DNA of 37,723 nt from an uncultured Clostridia bacterium (GCA_947629555.1 CANRED010000014.1:1-37723); one strand, 5' to 3'. Shown: positions 1 to 7,103, counted from the first letter of the stretch. Notes: generated by a model not told the origin, from the letters alone. A program made the numbers and translations.

Positions 1-85
1 TTAAATTTTTCTTATGCAATCATTTATTTAATGTAAATTAAAATTATAAAATTGATTGTAAATATATTATACGAGGAGAAAAACA

Positions 86-1264
86 GTGAAAAAGAAAATT
101 ATTATAGGTATATTAATTTTTATATTAATTCTAATTGGTATATGTATTGTGCAAAATAAAGAAGAGAACAATAATCCTGTAAATATTGAAGAACAACAAA
201 ATCAGGCAGAACAAAGCAATAAAAATGAAGAAGAACAAACTACAGAATTGTTTGAAAAATATTATAAACAAGCAGAAGAAATTATGAACACAATGACAAT
301 AGAAGAAAAAGTAGGTCAAATGTTTTTAGTAAGATACCCAAAAACATCTCCAATTTCACAAATAAAGCAAGAAAATCCAGGAGGATATATATTATTTTCA
401 GTAGATTTTGATAATAAAACTAAAGACAGCCTAAAACAAGAATTAGAAAATAATCAAGCAAACAGTAAAGTAAAAATGTTTTTTGCAGTAGATGAAGAAG
501 GTGGAACAGTAGTAAGAGTAAGCAGTCATAAAGCATTTAGAGATACAAAATTTGAATCTCCACAACAGGTATTTAAGAAGGGTGGATTAGATGCTATTGT
601 TGATGATTCAAACGAAAAATCTGACCTTTTAAAAAGCATTGGTTTAAACATGAATTTAGCACCAGTAGCAGATATAACTCCTTCTACATCTGACTTTATT
701 TATGCAAGAACTTTTGGAAAAGGTGCAGAAGAAACAGCAGAATATATTTCAAAAGTAATTCAAGCAATGAATGAAAAAAATATCGTTTCCTCAATGAAAC
801 ATTTTCCAGGCTATGGGAATAATGTAGATACACATACAGGTATTGCAATAGATAAGAGAACTTATGAAAGTTTTACTACAACAGACTTTTTACCATTTCA
901 AAGTGGAATAGAAGCAAATGCACCTACAATTATGGTAAATCATAATATTGTAAAATGTATGGACGAAAATATGCCAGCATCATTATCTTCAAATGTGCAC
1001 AAAATATTAAGAGAAGAATTAGGATTTTCTGGACTTATACTTACAGACGATTTAGCAATGGATGCTGTAAAATCTTATGCAGATAATGGCCAGGCAGCAG
1101 TAGCGGCTGTAAAGGCAGGAAATGATATGATAATTACCTCAGATTTTAAAACACAAAAACAACAAGTATTGTCTGCAATAAGTAAAGGAGAAATTTCAGA
1201 AGAAACAATAAATATAGCAGTAAGAAGAATTTTAGCATGCAAACTAGCTTATGGAATAATTTAA
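86..1264 (+). CDS. Glycoside hydrolase family 3 protein, NagZ-like beta-N-acetylhexosaminidase
   Basis: Predicted to remove N-acetylglucosamine from peptidoglycan fragments or related glycans. Starts at GTG 86 after a GAGGAG site. Residues 1-22 form a hydrophobic signal anchor with no good lipobox, followed by an Asn/Gln/Glu-rich linker to about residue 50, so the enzyme is probably tethered outside the membrane. The GH3 N-terminal barrel covers the rest. The substrate-site segment AVDEEGG is at 134-140. KHFPGYG (238-244) is followed by VDTH, giving the Asp248/His250 acid-base pair typical of NagZ. LTDDLAM (319-325) carries the likely nucleophile Asp321. The usual His of KHFPGHG is Tyr here. 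At 392 residues it has only the N-terminal GH3 domain, as NagZ enzymes do. Family assignment is firm; the exact substrate is inferred. Confidence 0.9.
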   Translation: MKKKIIIGILIFILILIGICIVQNKEENNNPVNIEEQQNQAEQSNKNEEEQTTELFEKYYKQAEEIMNTMTIEEKVGQMFLVRYPKTSPISQIKQENPGGYILFSVDFDNKTKDSLKQELENNQANSKVKMFFAVDEEGGTVVRVSSHKAFRDTKFESPQQVFKKGGLDAIVDDSNEKSDLLKSIGLNMNLAPVADITPSTSDFIYARTFGKGAEETAEYISKVIQAMNEKNIVSSMKHFPGYGNNVDTHTGIAIDKRTYESFTTTDFLPFQSGIEANAPTIMVNHNIVKCMDENMPASLSSNVHKILREELGFSGLILTDDLAMDAVKSYADNGQAAVAAVKAGNDMIITSDFKTQKQQVLSAISKGEISEETINIAVRRILACKLAYGII

Positions 1265-1301
1265 ATTTGTATTGCTAAAAATACGAATTATGGAGGTTTA
1301 T

Positions 1302-1430
1302 ATGCAAGAAGATTTAGAAAAATTTTTAAAAAAATTTAATTGTAGAGGATGCAGTAATCATTGTCCACTAAATGATCCAATGTGCGGAAGAAGCAAGATA
1401 TTTATAGAAGAAGCTATGAAGAAAAGATAG
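1302..1430 (+). CDS. Small four-cysteine protein (42 aa), unknown function
   Basis: A short ORF with a good ribosome site (GGAGG about 6 bases before ATG 1302). The 42-residue product has an acidic/basic N-terminal helix, then a cysteine cluster CRGC-x3-HCPL-x5-MCGR (Cys14, Cys17, Cys21, Cys28), then a charged C-terminal helix. Spacing and composition suggest a metal-binding or redox knuckle. I do not recognise a named family with certainty. It lies between the GH3 gene and the peroxiredoxin and is co-directional with both. A longer ORF in another frame (1382-1579) overlaps its end, but that one has no ribosome site and no recognisable protein character. Confidence 0.6.
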   Translation: MQEDLEKFLKKFNCRGCSNHCPLNDPMCGRSKIFIEEAMKKR

Positions 1431-1495
1431 TATTATTTGATTTTATTTCATTTAAAAACTTGTCACATCTTATAAATAATCAGTATCAAAAAATA

Positions 1496-1512
1496 ATAAT
1501 ATCTCATATTAT
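1496..1512. promoter_or_regulatory. Inverted repeat upstream of peroxiredoxin gene
   Basis: ATAATAT-CTC-ATATTAT is a perfect 7-3-7 inverted repeat about 50 bases before the peroxiredoxin start. It resembles Fur/PerR-type AT-rich operators in composition, but the PerR box is normally 7-1-7, and short AT palindromes are frequent in this genome. Weak candidate only. Confidence 0.2.
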
Positions 1513-1563
1513 ATATAAAATAATTTTACTGGCAGTAACAAGTCAGAATGGAGGTTTATTTTT

Positions 1564-2214
1564 ATGGATTATGAGATAATGATGAATGGAACTATAAGAA
1601 TAGGTCAACACGCACCAGATTTTGAAGCAGTAACAACAATGGGAAATAGATGCTTAAATGATTACAAAGGAAAATGGTTGATATTATTTTCACATCCAGG
1701 AGACTTTACACCGGTGTGTACAACGGAAATGATTGCATTTGCAAAAATGAATGCACAATTTGAAGAGAAAAATGCATGTCTTTTGGGATTAAGCATAGAT
1801 AGTAATCCATCCCATTTAGCATGGATTTTAGATATTTACCAAAAAACTGGAATAAAATTACCATTCCCAATTATTGCAGATAGAAGTGGAGAAATTGCAC
1901 GAAAATATGGAATGATTTCAAGCAACATAGATAATACAGCCACTGTAAGAAATGTATACATAATAGATGATAAAGGAATAATAAGATTAATATTAGTATA
2001 TCCAATGAATGTAGGAAGATGCATACCAGAAATTTTAAGAGCATTAGATGCTTTACAAACGGCAGATAAAGAAGACGGATCTGCTCCTGCAAATTGGTTA
2101 CCAGGAGAACCAATAATTACTCCAATGCCACAAACAGTAGAAGGAATGTTTGAAAGACTTGATGAAATAAAAAAAAATAAAAATGGAATAAGTTGGTATT
2201 TAAGTTTTAAATAA
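1564..2214 (+). CDS. 1-Cys peroxiredoxin (Prx6-type AhpC/TSA family)
   Basis: Thiol peroxidase that reduces hydrogen peroxide and organic hydroperoxides in the cytoplasm. The active-site block PGDFTPVCTTE puts the peroxidatic Cys at 52 with Thr49 before it, and Arg129 (TVRNVYIID) completes the catalytic triad. The C-terminal block with YPMNVGR, DGSAPANWLPGE and PMP is diagnostic of the long Prx6 class, and 216 residues matches it. Other cysteines (30, 72, 153) are not placed like a 2-Cys resolving residue. Start ATG 1564 follows GGAGG. No reductase gene (thioredoxin reductase or AhpF) is adjacent. Family call is secure. Confidence 0.95.
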   Translation: MDYEIMMNGTIRIGQHAPDFEAVTTMGNRCLNDYKGKWLILFSHPGDFTPVCTTEMIAFAKMNAQFEEKNACLLGLSIDSNPSHLAWILDIYQKTGIKLPFPIIADRSGEIARKYGMISSNIDNTATVRNVYIIDDKGIIRLILVYPMNVGRCIPEILRALDALQTADKEDGSAPANWLPGEPIITPMPQTVEGMFERLDEIKKNKNGISWYLSFK

Positions 2215-2275
2215 TAAGTATTTTACTTAAGAAATTGGGCATATTAAATATATACTTTCAAAGGAGGTATTTAAT

Positions 2276-2470
2276 ATGGACGATAAACAATGTATAAATT
2301 GTACTGTTGGAAGTTGTGTATATAACAACGAAGATGTAAAAAAATGCACATTAAAATCAATTATAGTAGAACCATGTTTTGAATGTAGCGATGGAGAAGC
2401 AGAAGATGAATCAATGTGCGGAAGCTATGAATGTAAATATAATAATAACAATAATAACAATGATGACTAA
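2276..2470 (+). CDS. DUF1540 domain protein, cysteine-rich
   Basis: 64-residue protein with eight cysteines at 6, 9, 14, 24, 34, 37, 48 and 53. The pattern CxxCxVxxCxYN followed by CxLxxIxVxxC matches DUF1540, a small family common in Clostridia and Bacilli and of unknown function, presumed to bind metal. The protein ends in an Asn run encoded by repeated AAT/AAC codons, which is low complexity and may vary between strains. Start ATG 2276 follows AAAGGAGG. It is followed directly by a strong hairpin. Confidence 0.85.
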   Translation: MDDKQCINCTVGSCVYNNEDVKKCTLKSIIVEPCFECSDGEAEDESMCGSYECKYNNNNNNNDD

Positions 2471-2475
2471 ATAAC

Positions 2476-2550
2476 AAAAAAGCATTCTGGGGACGCGTCA
2501 AAAAAACATCATTTTGGTGTTTTTTTGACGCGTCCCCAAATTGCTTTTTT
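2476..2550 (+). terminator. Terminator built on a dispersed GGGGACG hairpin (copy A1)
   Basis: The arms GGGGACGCGTCAAAAAAACA (2489-2508) and its complement (2518-2537) pair perfectly; a U-G and a C-G pair extend the stem to a five-base loop. An outer stem AAAAAAGCA (2476-2484) pairs with TGCTTTTTT (2542-2550) across a 4/4 internal loop and ends in six T. It can terminate the DUF1540 transcript. The inner part is the same sequence family as the hairpin at 3588-3650. Confidence 0.8.
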
Positions 2551-2561
2551 AAAAAATACTA

Positions 2562-2590
2562 TTGACATACTTAATATTTAGAAATAAAAT
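2562..2590 (+). promoter_or_regulatory. Sigma-A type promoter of the aldolase gene
   Basis: TTGACA (2562-2567), a 17-base spacer, then TAAAAT (2585-2590), located 60 bases before the aldolase start and after the terminator at 2476-2550. This makes fba a single-gene transcription unit bounded by two hairpins. Confidence 0.7.
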
Positions 2591-2649
2591 CACAATGTAA
2601 TTTAAATAAATTTATATAGGCAATAAAATTGCCAGAATGGAGGAACAAT

Positions 2650-3579
2650 ATGCCTTTAGTTACAACAAAGGAAATGTTTGAAAAATCTATGAAAGAACAT
2701 TTTGCCATAGGAGCATTTAATGTAAATAATATGGAAATAATACAAGGAATTGTAGATGCTGCAAGTGAAGAAAATTCACCAGTAATTTTGCAAGCATCTT
2801 CAGGAGCAATAAAGTATGCGAGACCAAACTATTTAAAGAAAATGGTTGAAGCCGCAGTTGAAGAAACAAATATTCCAATAGCATTGCATTTAGATCACGG
2901 ACCAGATTTTGAAACTTGCAAAGCATGCGTAGATGCAGGATTTACATCTGTAATGATTGATGGTTCAAAATATGATTTTGAAGAAAATGTAAGACTTACA
3001 AAACAAGTAGTTGATTATGCACATGCACATGGTGTAGTTGTAGAAGCCGAACTTGGAAAACTTGCAGGAATTGAAGATGATGTTAATGTATCTGAATCAG
3101 ATGCTAAATACACAGACCCAGACCAAGCAGCAGAATTCGTAGCAAGAACAGGTTGCGATTCTCTAGCAATAGCAATAGGAACAAGCCATGGAGCATATAA
3201 GTTTAAAGGAGAAGCAAAATTAAGATTTGATATACTAGCAAAAGTAAAAGAAAAAATACCAAATACTCCAATAGTATTACATGGTGCATCAACAGTAATA
3301 CCAGAGTTAGTTGAAATGTGTAATAAATATGGAGCAGATATACCAGGAGCAAAAGGAGTTCCAGATGAAATATTACACGAAGCAAGTTTATCTGGAGTAT
3401 CAAAAATAAATGTTGATACAGATTTAAGACTTGCAATGACAGCACAAATAAGAAAAGTATTTGCTGAAGAGCCATCAACATTTGATCCTAGAAAATACTT
3501 AACACCAGCAAGAGAAGAAATAAGAAAAACAGTTGCACACAAAATAAAAGACGTATTTGGCTCATCAAATAAAGCATAA
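2650..3579 (+). CDS. fba: Class II fructose-1,6-bisphosphate aldolase
   Basis: Zinc-dependent enzyme that splits fructose 1,6-bisphosphate into glyceraldehyde 3-phosphate and dihydroxyacetone phosphate in glycolysis, and works in reverse in gluconeogenesis. HLDHG (80-84) gives catalytic Asp82 and zinc ligand His83. The other expected zinc ligands are His180 (GTSHGAY) and His211 (LHGAS). The phosphate-binding region includes GAS (212-214) and NVDTDLR near the C-terminus. The start is ATG 2650, with GGAGG seven bases before it; a TTG seven codons upstream is also in frame but has no site. At 309 residues it is normal for the family. It is flanked by its own promoter and a perfect hairpin. Confidence 0.97.
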   Translation: MPLVTTKEMFEKSMKEHFAIGAFNVNNMEIIQGIVDAASEENSPVILQASSGAIKYARPNYLKKMVEAAVEETNIPIALHLDHGPDFETCKACVDAGFTSVMIDGSKYDFEENVRLTKQVVDYAHAHGVVVEAELGKLAGIEDDVNVSESDAKYTDPDQAAEFVARTGCDSLAIAIGTSHGAYKFKGEAKLRFDILAKVKEKIPNTPIVLHGASTVIPELVEMCNKYGADIPGAKGVPDEILHEASLSGVSKINVDTDLRLAMTAQIRKVFAEEPSTFDPRKYLTPAREEIRKTVAHKIKDVFGSSNKA

Positions 3580-3587
3580 AATAATTA

Positions 3588-3650
3588 GCATTTAGGGGAC
3601 GAGTTAAAAAAACATCAAAATGATGTTTTTTTAACTCGTCCCCTAAATGC
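3588..3650. terminator. Perfect 30-bp hairpin between convergent fba and smpB (copy A2)
   Basis: Left arm 3588-3617 and right arm 3621-3650 are perfect reverse complements with a three-base loop. The core GGGGACGAGTTAAAAAAACATCA is the same repeat as at 2489-2537, with CGTC changed to AGTT on one arm and the matching change on the other. It ends three bases before the smpB stop and can serve as a terminator for both convergent genes. It could also be an inserted repeat that took over the terminator role. Confidence 0.8.
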
Positions 3651-3652
3651 AT

Positions 3653-4096
3653 TTATTGTTTCATTGCTCGTTGTATTTTCATTTGAGCATCTTTTTTTGC
3701 GATATCTTCACGCTTATCAAAAAGTTTTTTACCTTTTCCAATTCCAAGTTCTAACTTAACAAAATTACCCTTAAAATATAAAGATATAGGAACTAAAGAA
3801 TATCCTTTTTGTTTAATTAAACCAATTAGTTTATTTATTTCATTTTTATTTAAAAGCAACTTTCTATCACGCAATGGATCTTTATTAAAAATATTACCAT
3901 TCTCATAAGGGCTAATGTGCATTCCGTATATATATACTTCTCCATTTTTAATATTTGCATAAGAATCTTTAAGATTAACATTACCTTTTCTAATAGATTT
4001 TATTTCTGTACCAGTAAGAACAATCCCAGTTTCTATGGTATCTTCTATAGAATAATTATGATGTGCTACTGGATTTTTTGCAATTATTTTATCCAT
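3653..4096 (-). CDS. smpB: SsrA-binding protein SmpB
   Basis: Binds tmRNA and delivers it to stalled ribosomes for trans-translation. Recognised by NPVAHHNY (residues 8-15), the segment [11 protein letters not shown], the NLKDSYA motif, PYENGN, DRKLLL and the basic C-terminal tail ending [14 protein letters not shown], which is the part that enters the decoding centre. The start is ATG 4096, preceded on the minus strand by GAGGT about 11 bases away; the frame stays open further upstream, but that stretch is hydrophobic and atypical. 147 residues is family-normal. The tmRNA gene itself, often close by, is not in this window. Confidence 0.95.
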   Translation of the reverse strand: MDKIIAKNPVAHHNYSIEDTIETGIVLTGTEIKSIRKGNVNLKDSYANIKNGEVYIYGMHISPYENGNIFNKDPLRDRKLLLNKNEINKLIGLIKQKGYSLVPISLYFKGNFVKLELGIGKGKKLFDKREDIAKKDAQMKIQRAMKQ

Positions 4097-4129
4097 AAAT
4101 ATATGTACCTCGAAAAATAAATTTATTAA

Positions 4130-4158
4130 ATTATAGCATAGAAAAAGGGCAGACACAA
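4130..4158 (-). promoter_or_regulatory. Promoter of smpB, overlapping the upstream terminator
   Basis: On the minus strand: TTGTGT (4153-4158), 17-base spacer, TATAAT (4130-4135). The -35 box and part of the spacer lie inside the terminator of the gene at 4174-4641, so the two signals share sequence. Confidence 0.55.
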
Positions 4159-4169
4159 GGTCTACCCTT
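4141..4169 (-). terminator. Intrinsic terminator of the gene at 4174-4641
   Basis: On the minus strand AAGGGTAGAC (4160-4169) pairs with GTCTGCCCTT (4145-4154) through ten pairs including one U-G, loop CTTGT, followed by TTTTT. It sits five bases past the stop codon. Confidence 0.8.
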
Positions 4170-4173
4170 ACAA

Positions 4174-4641
4174 TTATTTATCATTTCTGTTGTTTGTGTT
4201 TTGTGCTGCATAGTACCAAATAAGACCTATTATAACTACTGCAATAGCAGCTAATATAATCCAAGTCCATGCTGTGTTTGATGCGCTATTTGCTGTACCA
4301 GTAGTTGCAGTTCTTGTTGCTGTATATCCACCATCATCATTATTAGTCATAGCGGAATTGTTATCATTGTTATTGTTGTTGTTGTCTGTATTATTTGTAC
4401 CATCAGTAGTAACGTCTTTTGCAGTATCTTCAACAGCGTTTTCTGCATTTTGTATACCGTTTCTTACATCATTACCTAAATTTTGAACTCCATCTTTAAC
4501 AGTATTACCAGCATCTTGAGCAGCATCTTTTATGTTATTACCTGCATTTTGCATGTTGTTAGCAGTTGCTGCAAATGAAATGCTATTAATAAACAAAACA
4601 GAAAGTAATATTGAAATTAATATAAAAACTGTCTTTTTCAT
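4174..4641 (-). CDS. Secreted or membrane-anchored protein with amphipathic repeats, unknown function
   Basis: 155 residues. Residues 1-25 form a signal peptide ending near SFAA. Residues 26-78 hold about five 11-residue repeats of the form N-x-x-x-NAGNxVKDG/AxQ, such as [22 protein letters not shown] and [11 protein letters not shown], giving a polar amphipathic helix reminiscent of LEA or YtxH-like repeats. An Asn/Asp/Thr-rich low-complexity linker (79-120) and a C-terminal transmembrane segment (about 124-145, [20 protein letters not shown]) follow. The protein would present a helical rod outside the membrane. Minus-strand AGGAGG precedes ATG 4641, and it has its own terminator. No named function. 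Confidence 0.75.
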   Translation of the reverse strand: MKKTVFILISILLSVLFINSISFAATANNMQNAGNNIKDAAQDAGNTVKDGVQNLGNDVRNGIQNAENAVEDTAKDVTTDGTNNTDNNNNNNDNNSAMTNNDDGGYTATRTATTGTANSASNTAWTWIILAAIAVVIIGLIWYYAAQNTNNRNDK

Positions 4642-4742
4642 AATGTGTAAACCTCCTATAAAATTTTAAAATTAGGCCATAGGTAAAAATTTTACAAATG
4701 ACTTTTAAAAATTCGGTTTTATTTTTAGTTACAAAAACTAAA

Positions 4743-4768
4743 AAAGCCTAATATTATTATTCGGCTTT
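4743..4768 (-). terminator. Second hairpin downstream of the gene at 4878-5105
   Basis: AAAGCC (4743-4748) pairs with GGCTTT (4763-4768); on the minus strand the stem is followed by TTTTTT. It may be a back-up terminator after the hairpin at 4820-4843. The rest of the gap 4642-4877 is AT-rich, with no further ORF or site that I can support. Confidence 0.5.
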
Positions 4769-4819
4769 AAATTACAAAATATGCACAAAAAACATAACTA
4801 AAATTTTCTAAAAATATTG

Positions 4820-4843
4820 AAGGGGTGCATAATTGCACCCCTT
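4820..4843 (-). terminator. Terminator of the small gene at 4878-5105
   Basis: AAGGGGTGCA (4820-4829) and TGCACCCCTT (4834-4843) form a perfect ten-pair stem with a TAAT loop. On the minus strand it lies 34 bases past the stop and is followed by an AT tract containing five T. Confidence 0.7.
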
Positions 4844-4877
4844 TTGCTAGTAAACTAAAAATATAAATTGCAAAAAT

Positions 4878-5105
4878 TTACATTTTCTTTAATCTAATAA
4901 AAATTGCAATTCCTAATAAAATTAAAACAACACCAACAGATATTAATATAATATTTAATATATTAGTTAATCCTAATTGTGATTCAGGTAAATCATAATA
5001 TGCATCTGTTATTACATTTGAAGCATGTGATATACAAGGAAATACAAGATTTATAAAAATAATAAATAACAATAATACAATGCCTAATTTTGTAAAAATT
5101 TTCAT
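4878..5105 (-). CDS. Small membrane protein (75 aa), unknown function
   Basis: Residues 1-28 form a signal peptide (basic KIFTKLG start, hydrophobic core, cleavage near SHAS). A short extracellular stretch of about 22 residues with YYDLPESQLG follows, then one transmembrane helix (about 50-70) ending in a basic RLKKM tail that should be cytoplasmic. The minus-strand site AGGAGG eight bases before ATG 5105 supports expression. It lies next to another secreted, single-anchor protein (4174-4641), each gene with its own terminator. I do not recognise a family. Confidence 0.7.
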   Translation of the reverse strand: MKIFTKLGIVLLLFIIFINLVFPCISHASNVITDAYYDLPESQLGLTNILNIILISVGVVLILLGIAIFIRLKKM

Positions 5106-5259
5106 ATAATTTCCTCCTAATTAATACTAGTATAATCATACACAAAAAATATGTAAAAGTCCATAGAAAATTTAAAAAAATATTACAAAAAGTAACAAAA
5201 AACTACAAAAAGCATAATATATAGTGTATCACATACACACAAATAGGAGGTGTATTTGT

Positions 5260-5496
5260 ATGGAACCACAAGTTGAAATATGTTGCAAAAAAAATAAAAA
5301 ATCAAGATGTTGTATTGATATAATAATATTTATATTAGTTGCTGTATTAACTTTTGTAATAGGTTTATTAATAGGTGCACTAACAGGTTTAGTAGCTGCA
5401 ATTACAACAGGTGCATTAATTGTACTTCTTATAACATTAGTAATATTGATAATAATAAGAATAATAACATTAATATGTTGCCAAAAAAAATGTTAG
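5260..5496 (+). CDS. Small membrane protein with cysteine-rich ends (78 aa)
   Basis: Two adjacent hydrophobic helices (about residues 23-45 and 47-71) carry Gly/Ala/Thr at their junction and are flanked on both sides by cysteine/lysine clusters: CCKKNKKSRCC at 8-18 and CCQKKC at 73-78. In a helical-hairpin topology both clusters face the same, probably cytoplasmic, side, which would suit metal binding, disulphide clamping or acylation. Start ATG 5260 follows TAGGAGGTG; an in-frame ATG 12 codons upstream has no such site. It is a single-gene unit ending in a perfect hairpin. No named family recognised. Confidence 0.7.
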   Translation: MEPQVEICCKKNKKSRCCIDIIIFILVAVLTFVIGLLIGALTGLVAAITTGALIVLLITLVILIIIRIITLICCQKKC

Positions 5497-5520
5497 ATTA
5501 TACAATATAATTAAAAAATT

Positions 5521-5555
5521 AATAATAACCGCACACTATATGTGCGGTTATTATT
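5521..5555 (+). terminator. Terminator with perfect 15-bp stem
   Basis: AATAATAACCGCACA (5521-5535), loop CTATA, then its exact complement (5541-5555). It follows the cysteine-capped membrane protein by 24 bases and separates it from the vWA gene. Confidence 0.75.
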
Positions 5556-5576
5556 ATAAATAAGTTTACATAAGCG

Positions 5577-5605
5577 TTGATTTTTCTAGAAAAATATGGT
5601 AAAAT
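5577..5605 (+). promoter_or_regulatory. Promoter of the vWA surface protein gene
   Basis: TTGATT (5577-5582), a 17-base spacer, then TAAAAT (5600-5605), 22 bases before the chosen TTG start. Confidence 0.6.
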
Positions 5606-5627
5606 ATAAGTGATTGGGGTGATTTAT

Positions 5628-7103
5628 TTGAAAAAGTTTAAGTCTTTATTGATTATAATACTATTTATTATAACTCTAAATGGTTTTTCTTATGCTAGCA
5701 CAATAAATGTATTGAATACAAATGTAAATAATAAAATTATAAATGAAGATATAAAATTTACAAAAAAAATTGTTAGTTATGATAAAGAAAATCAAGAAAT
5801 AGAAATAGAGTTAAAAATAGAAAATATAAAAAAGAATGTAAAAGATAAAGAAGATATAGAAATTGCTGTTGTATTAGACAATTCAAGCTCAATGCAAGAA
5901 AGTCAACAAAATCAAATAAAAAAAGATACAACATATCAGTCTGCAAACAGATTTATTAACTTAGTATATGCAAATATATATAAGTTAAAATTAGGCGTAA
6001 TACAATTTTCAGATAATTCCCAAGTACTTACAGAACTTACAAATTCAAAACAAACAGCATTCAGTGCTCTAGATATATACAATAATGATAATAGAGGAGG
6101 AAACACAAAAATTGCAGAAGCTTTAGATTCAGCAGAAAAATTATTTTCACAAAACTGCAAAAATAAAATATTAATATTAGTAACAGATGGTTATCCAAGT
6201 GATCCATCTAACACCATTCAAAAATTAGAAAGTTTAAAAACAGAAAATATTAGTGTTTTATCATTAATAATCGGAAGTGATAGTCAACAGATAAAAAGTA
6301 TATTTGGAACAGAACAAAATCCAAGAGCAGGAAAAGTTTATTATATAAGTAATGCAAGTGAAATTGATAAAATGTTTAATGAATTTATGTATAATCAAAT
6401 AATAGATTACATGCAACATCCAATTAAAGATATAAGAATAGAGGACGTTTTTCCAAAAGAAATATTAGAGTATTTTGATATAGAATATGGAAATATACCA
6501 GGAGGTAGCAATGTATCAGATATAGGTGATGGAGATTCTTTTACTTGGCACATTGATGAATTAACAGGAGAAGAGTATTTAGTTTTTTCATATAAGATAA
6601 AATTAAAGAAAAATGTAGATGTAAATCAAGTTGTAGGAGAAATGCTAAAAACAAATGAAAGAGTAGTTATAAAATATAAGGATGAGAATGGAAACGAAAA
6701 GGAAGAAGTATTTGATAAGAATCCATCAATTTTAGTAGAAGATGAAGGACAAAATCCACCTCCTAACATACAATTAGGTGTATATCAATCTAATGACTTC
6801 TTAAACAGTGGAAATATGCAAAGTTCAAATGAAAGTAATAACTATATAGAGAATGAATATAATATACAAAGTGAAGGAAACCAACAATTTGTTATTGTAG
6901 ATTTTACACCAAAAGATACTGAAACTACTGAAACTCAAGAAATTAAGCCAGCAGTTCAAAAAGAAAATATCACTCCAGTAAATGAAGAAAAATTGCCACA
7001 AACAGGAACTACAGAAACAATAACAATCGCTATTATAGTTTCTATATTAATAGCAATAAGGTTAGGATTTTTAACAAAGGATATATATGTAGTAAAAAAA
7101 TAA
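5628..7103 (+). CDS. von Willebrand factor A surface protein with LPQTG cell-wall sorting signal
   Basis: Secreted, probably wall-anchored adhesin-type protein. I chose the TTG start at 5628, where GGGGTGAT lies about six bases upstream and the product begins with a typical Lys-rich signal peptide cleaved near SYA-S (residue 24); a GTG six codons upstream is in frame. The vWA domain spans about residues 75-255. It has the MIDAS metal site DNSSS (Asp84, Ser86, Ser88), Thr160 (GGNTK) and Asp187 (VTDG), so metal-dependent ligand binding should be intact. A beta-rich region follows (260-370), then a disordered Asn/Gln/Glu-rich stalk. LPQTG (456-460) precedes a hydrophobic helix and a short Lys tail. 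No sortase or pilin gene is in the window. It is a single-gene unit with its own promoter and terminator. Confidence 0.88.
   Translation: MKKFKSLLIIILFIITLNGFSYASTINVLNTNVNNKIINEDIKFTKKIVSYDKENQEIEIELKIENIKKNVKDKEDIEIAVVLDNSSSMQESQQNQIKKDTTYQSANRFINLVYANIYKLKLGVIQFSDNSQVLTELTNSKQTAFSALDIYNNDNRGGNTKIAEALDSAEKLFSQNCKNKILILVTDGYPSDPSNTIQKLESLKTENISVLSLIIGSDSQQIKSIFGTEQNPRAGKVYYISNASEIDKMFNEFMYNQIIDYMQHPIKDIRIEDVFPKEILEYFDIEYGNIPGGSNVSDIGDGDSFTWHIDELTGEEYLVFSYKIKLKKNVDVNQVVGEMLKTNERVVIKYKDENGNEKEEVFDKNPSILVEDEGQNPPPNIQLGVYQSNDFLNSGNMQSSNESNNYIENEYNIQSEGNQQFVIVDFTPKDTETTETQEIKPAVQKENITPVNEEKLPQTGTTETITIAIIVSILIAIRLGFLTKDIYVVKK

Noticed and set aside
1..85. Coding or regulatory signal before the first gene
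   Set aside because: AT-rich, with no properly spaced -35/-10 pair or ORF that I can defend.
1382..1579. 65-codon plus-strand ORF between GH3 and peroxiredoxin
   Set aside because: It overlaps the better-supported 42-residue ORF in another frame, lacks a ribosome site, and has the random Ile/Lys composition of AT-rich non-coding DNA.
3015..3542. 175-codon minus-strand ORF inside fba
   Set aside because: Antisense shadow of a well-conserved aldolase; no ribosome site and no recognisable motif.
3580..4173. tmRNA (ssrA) gene next to smpB
   Set aside because: Gaps beside smpB are under 80 bases and filled by a hairpin or promoter; no tmRNA-like sequence seen.
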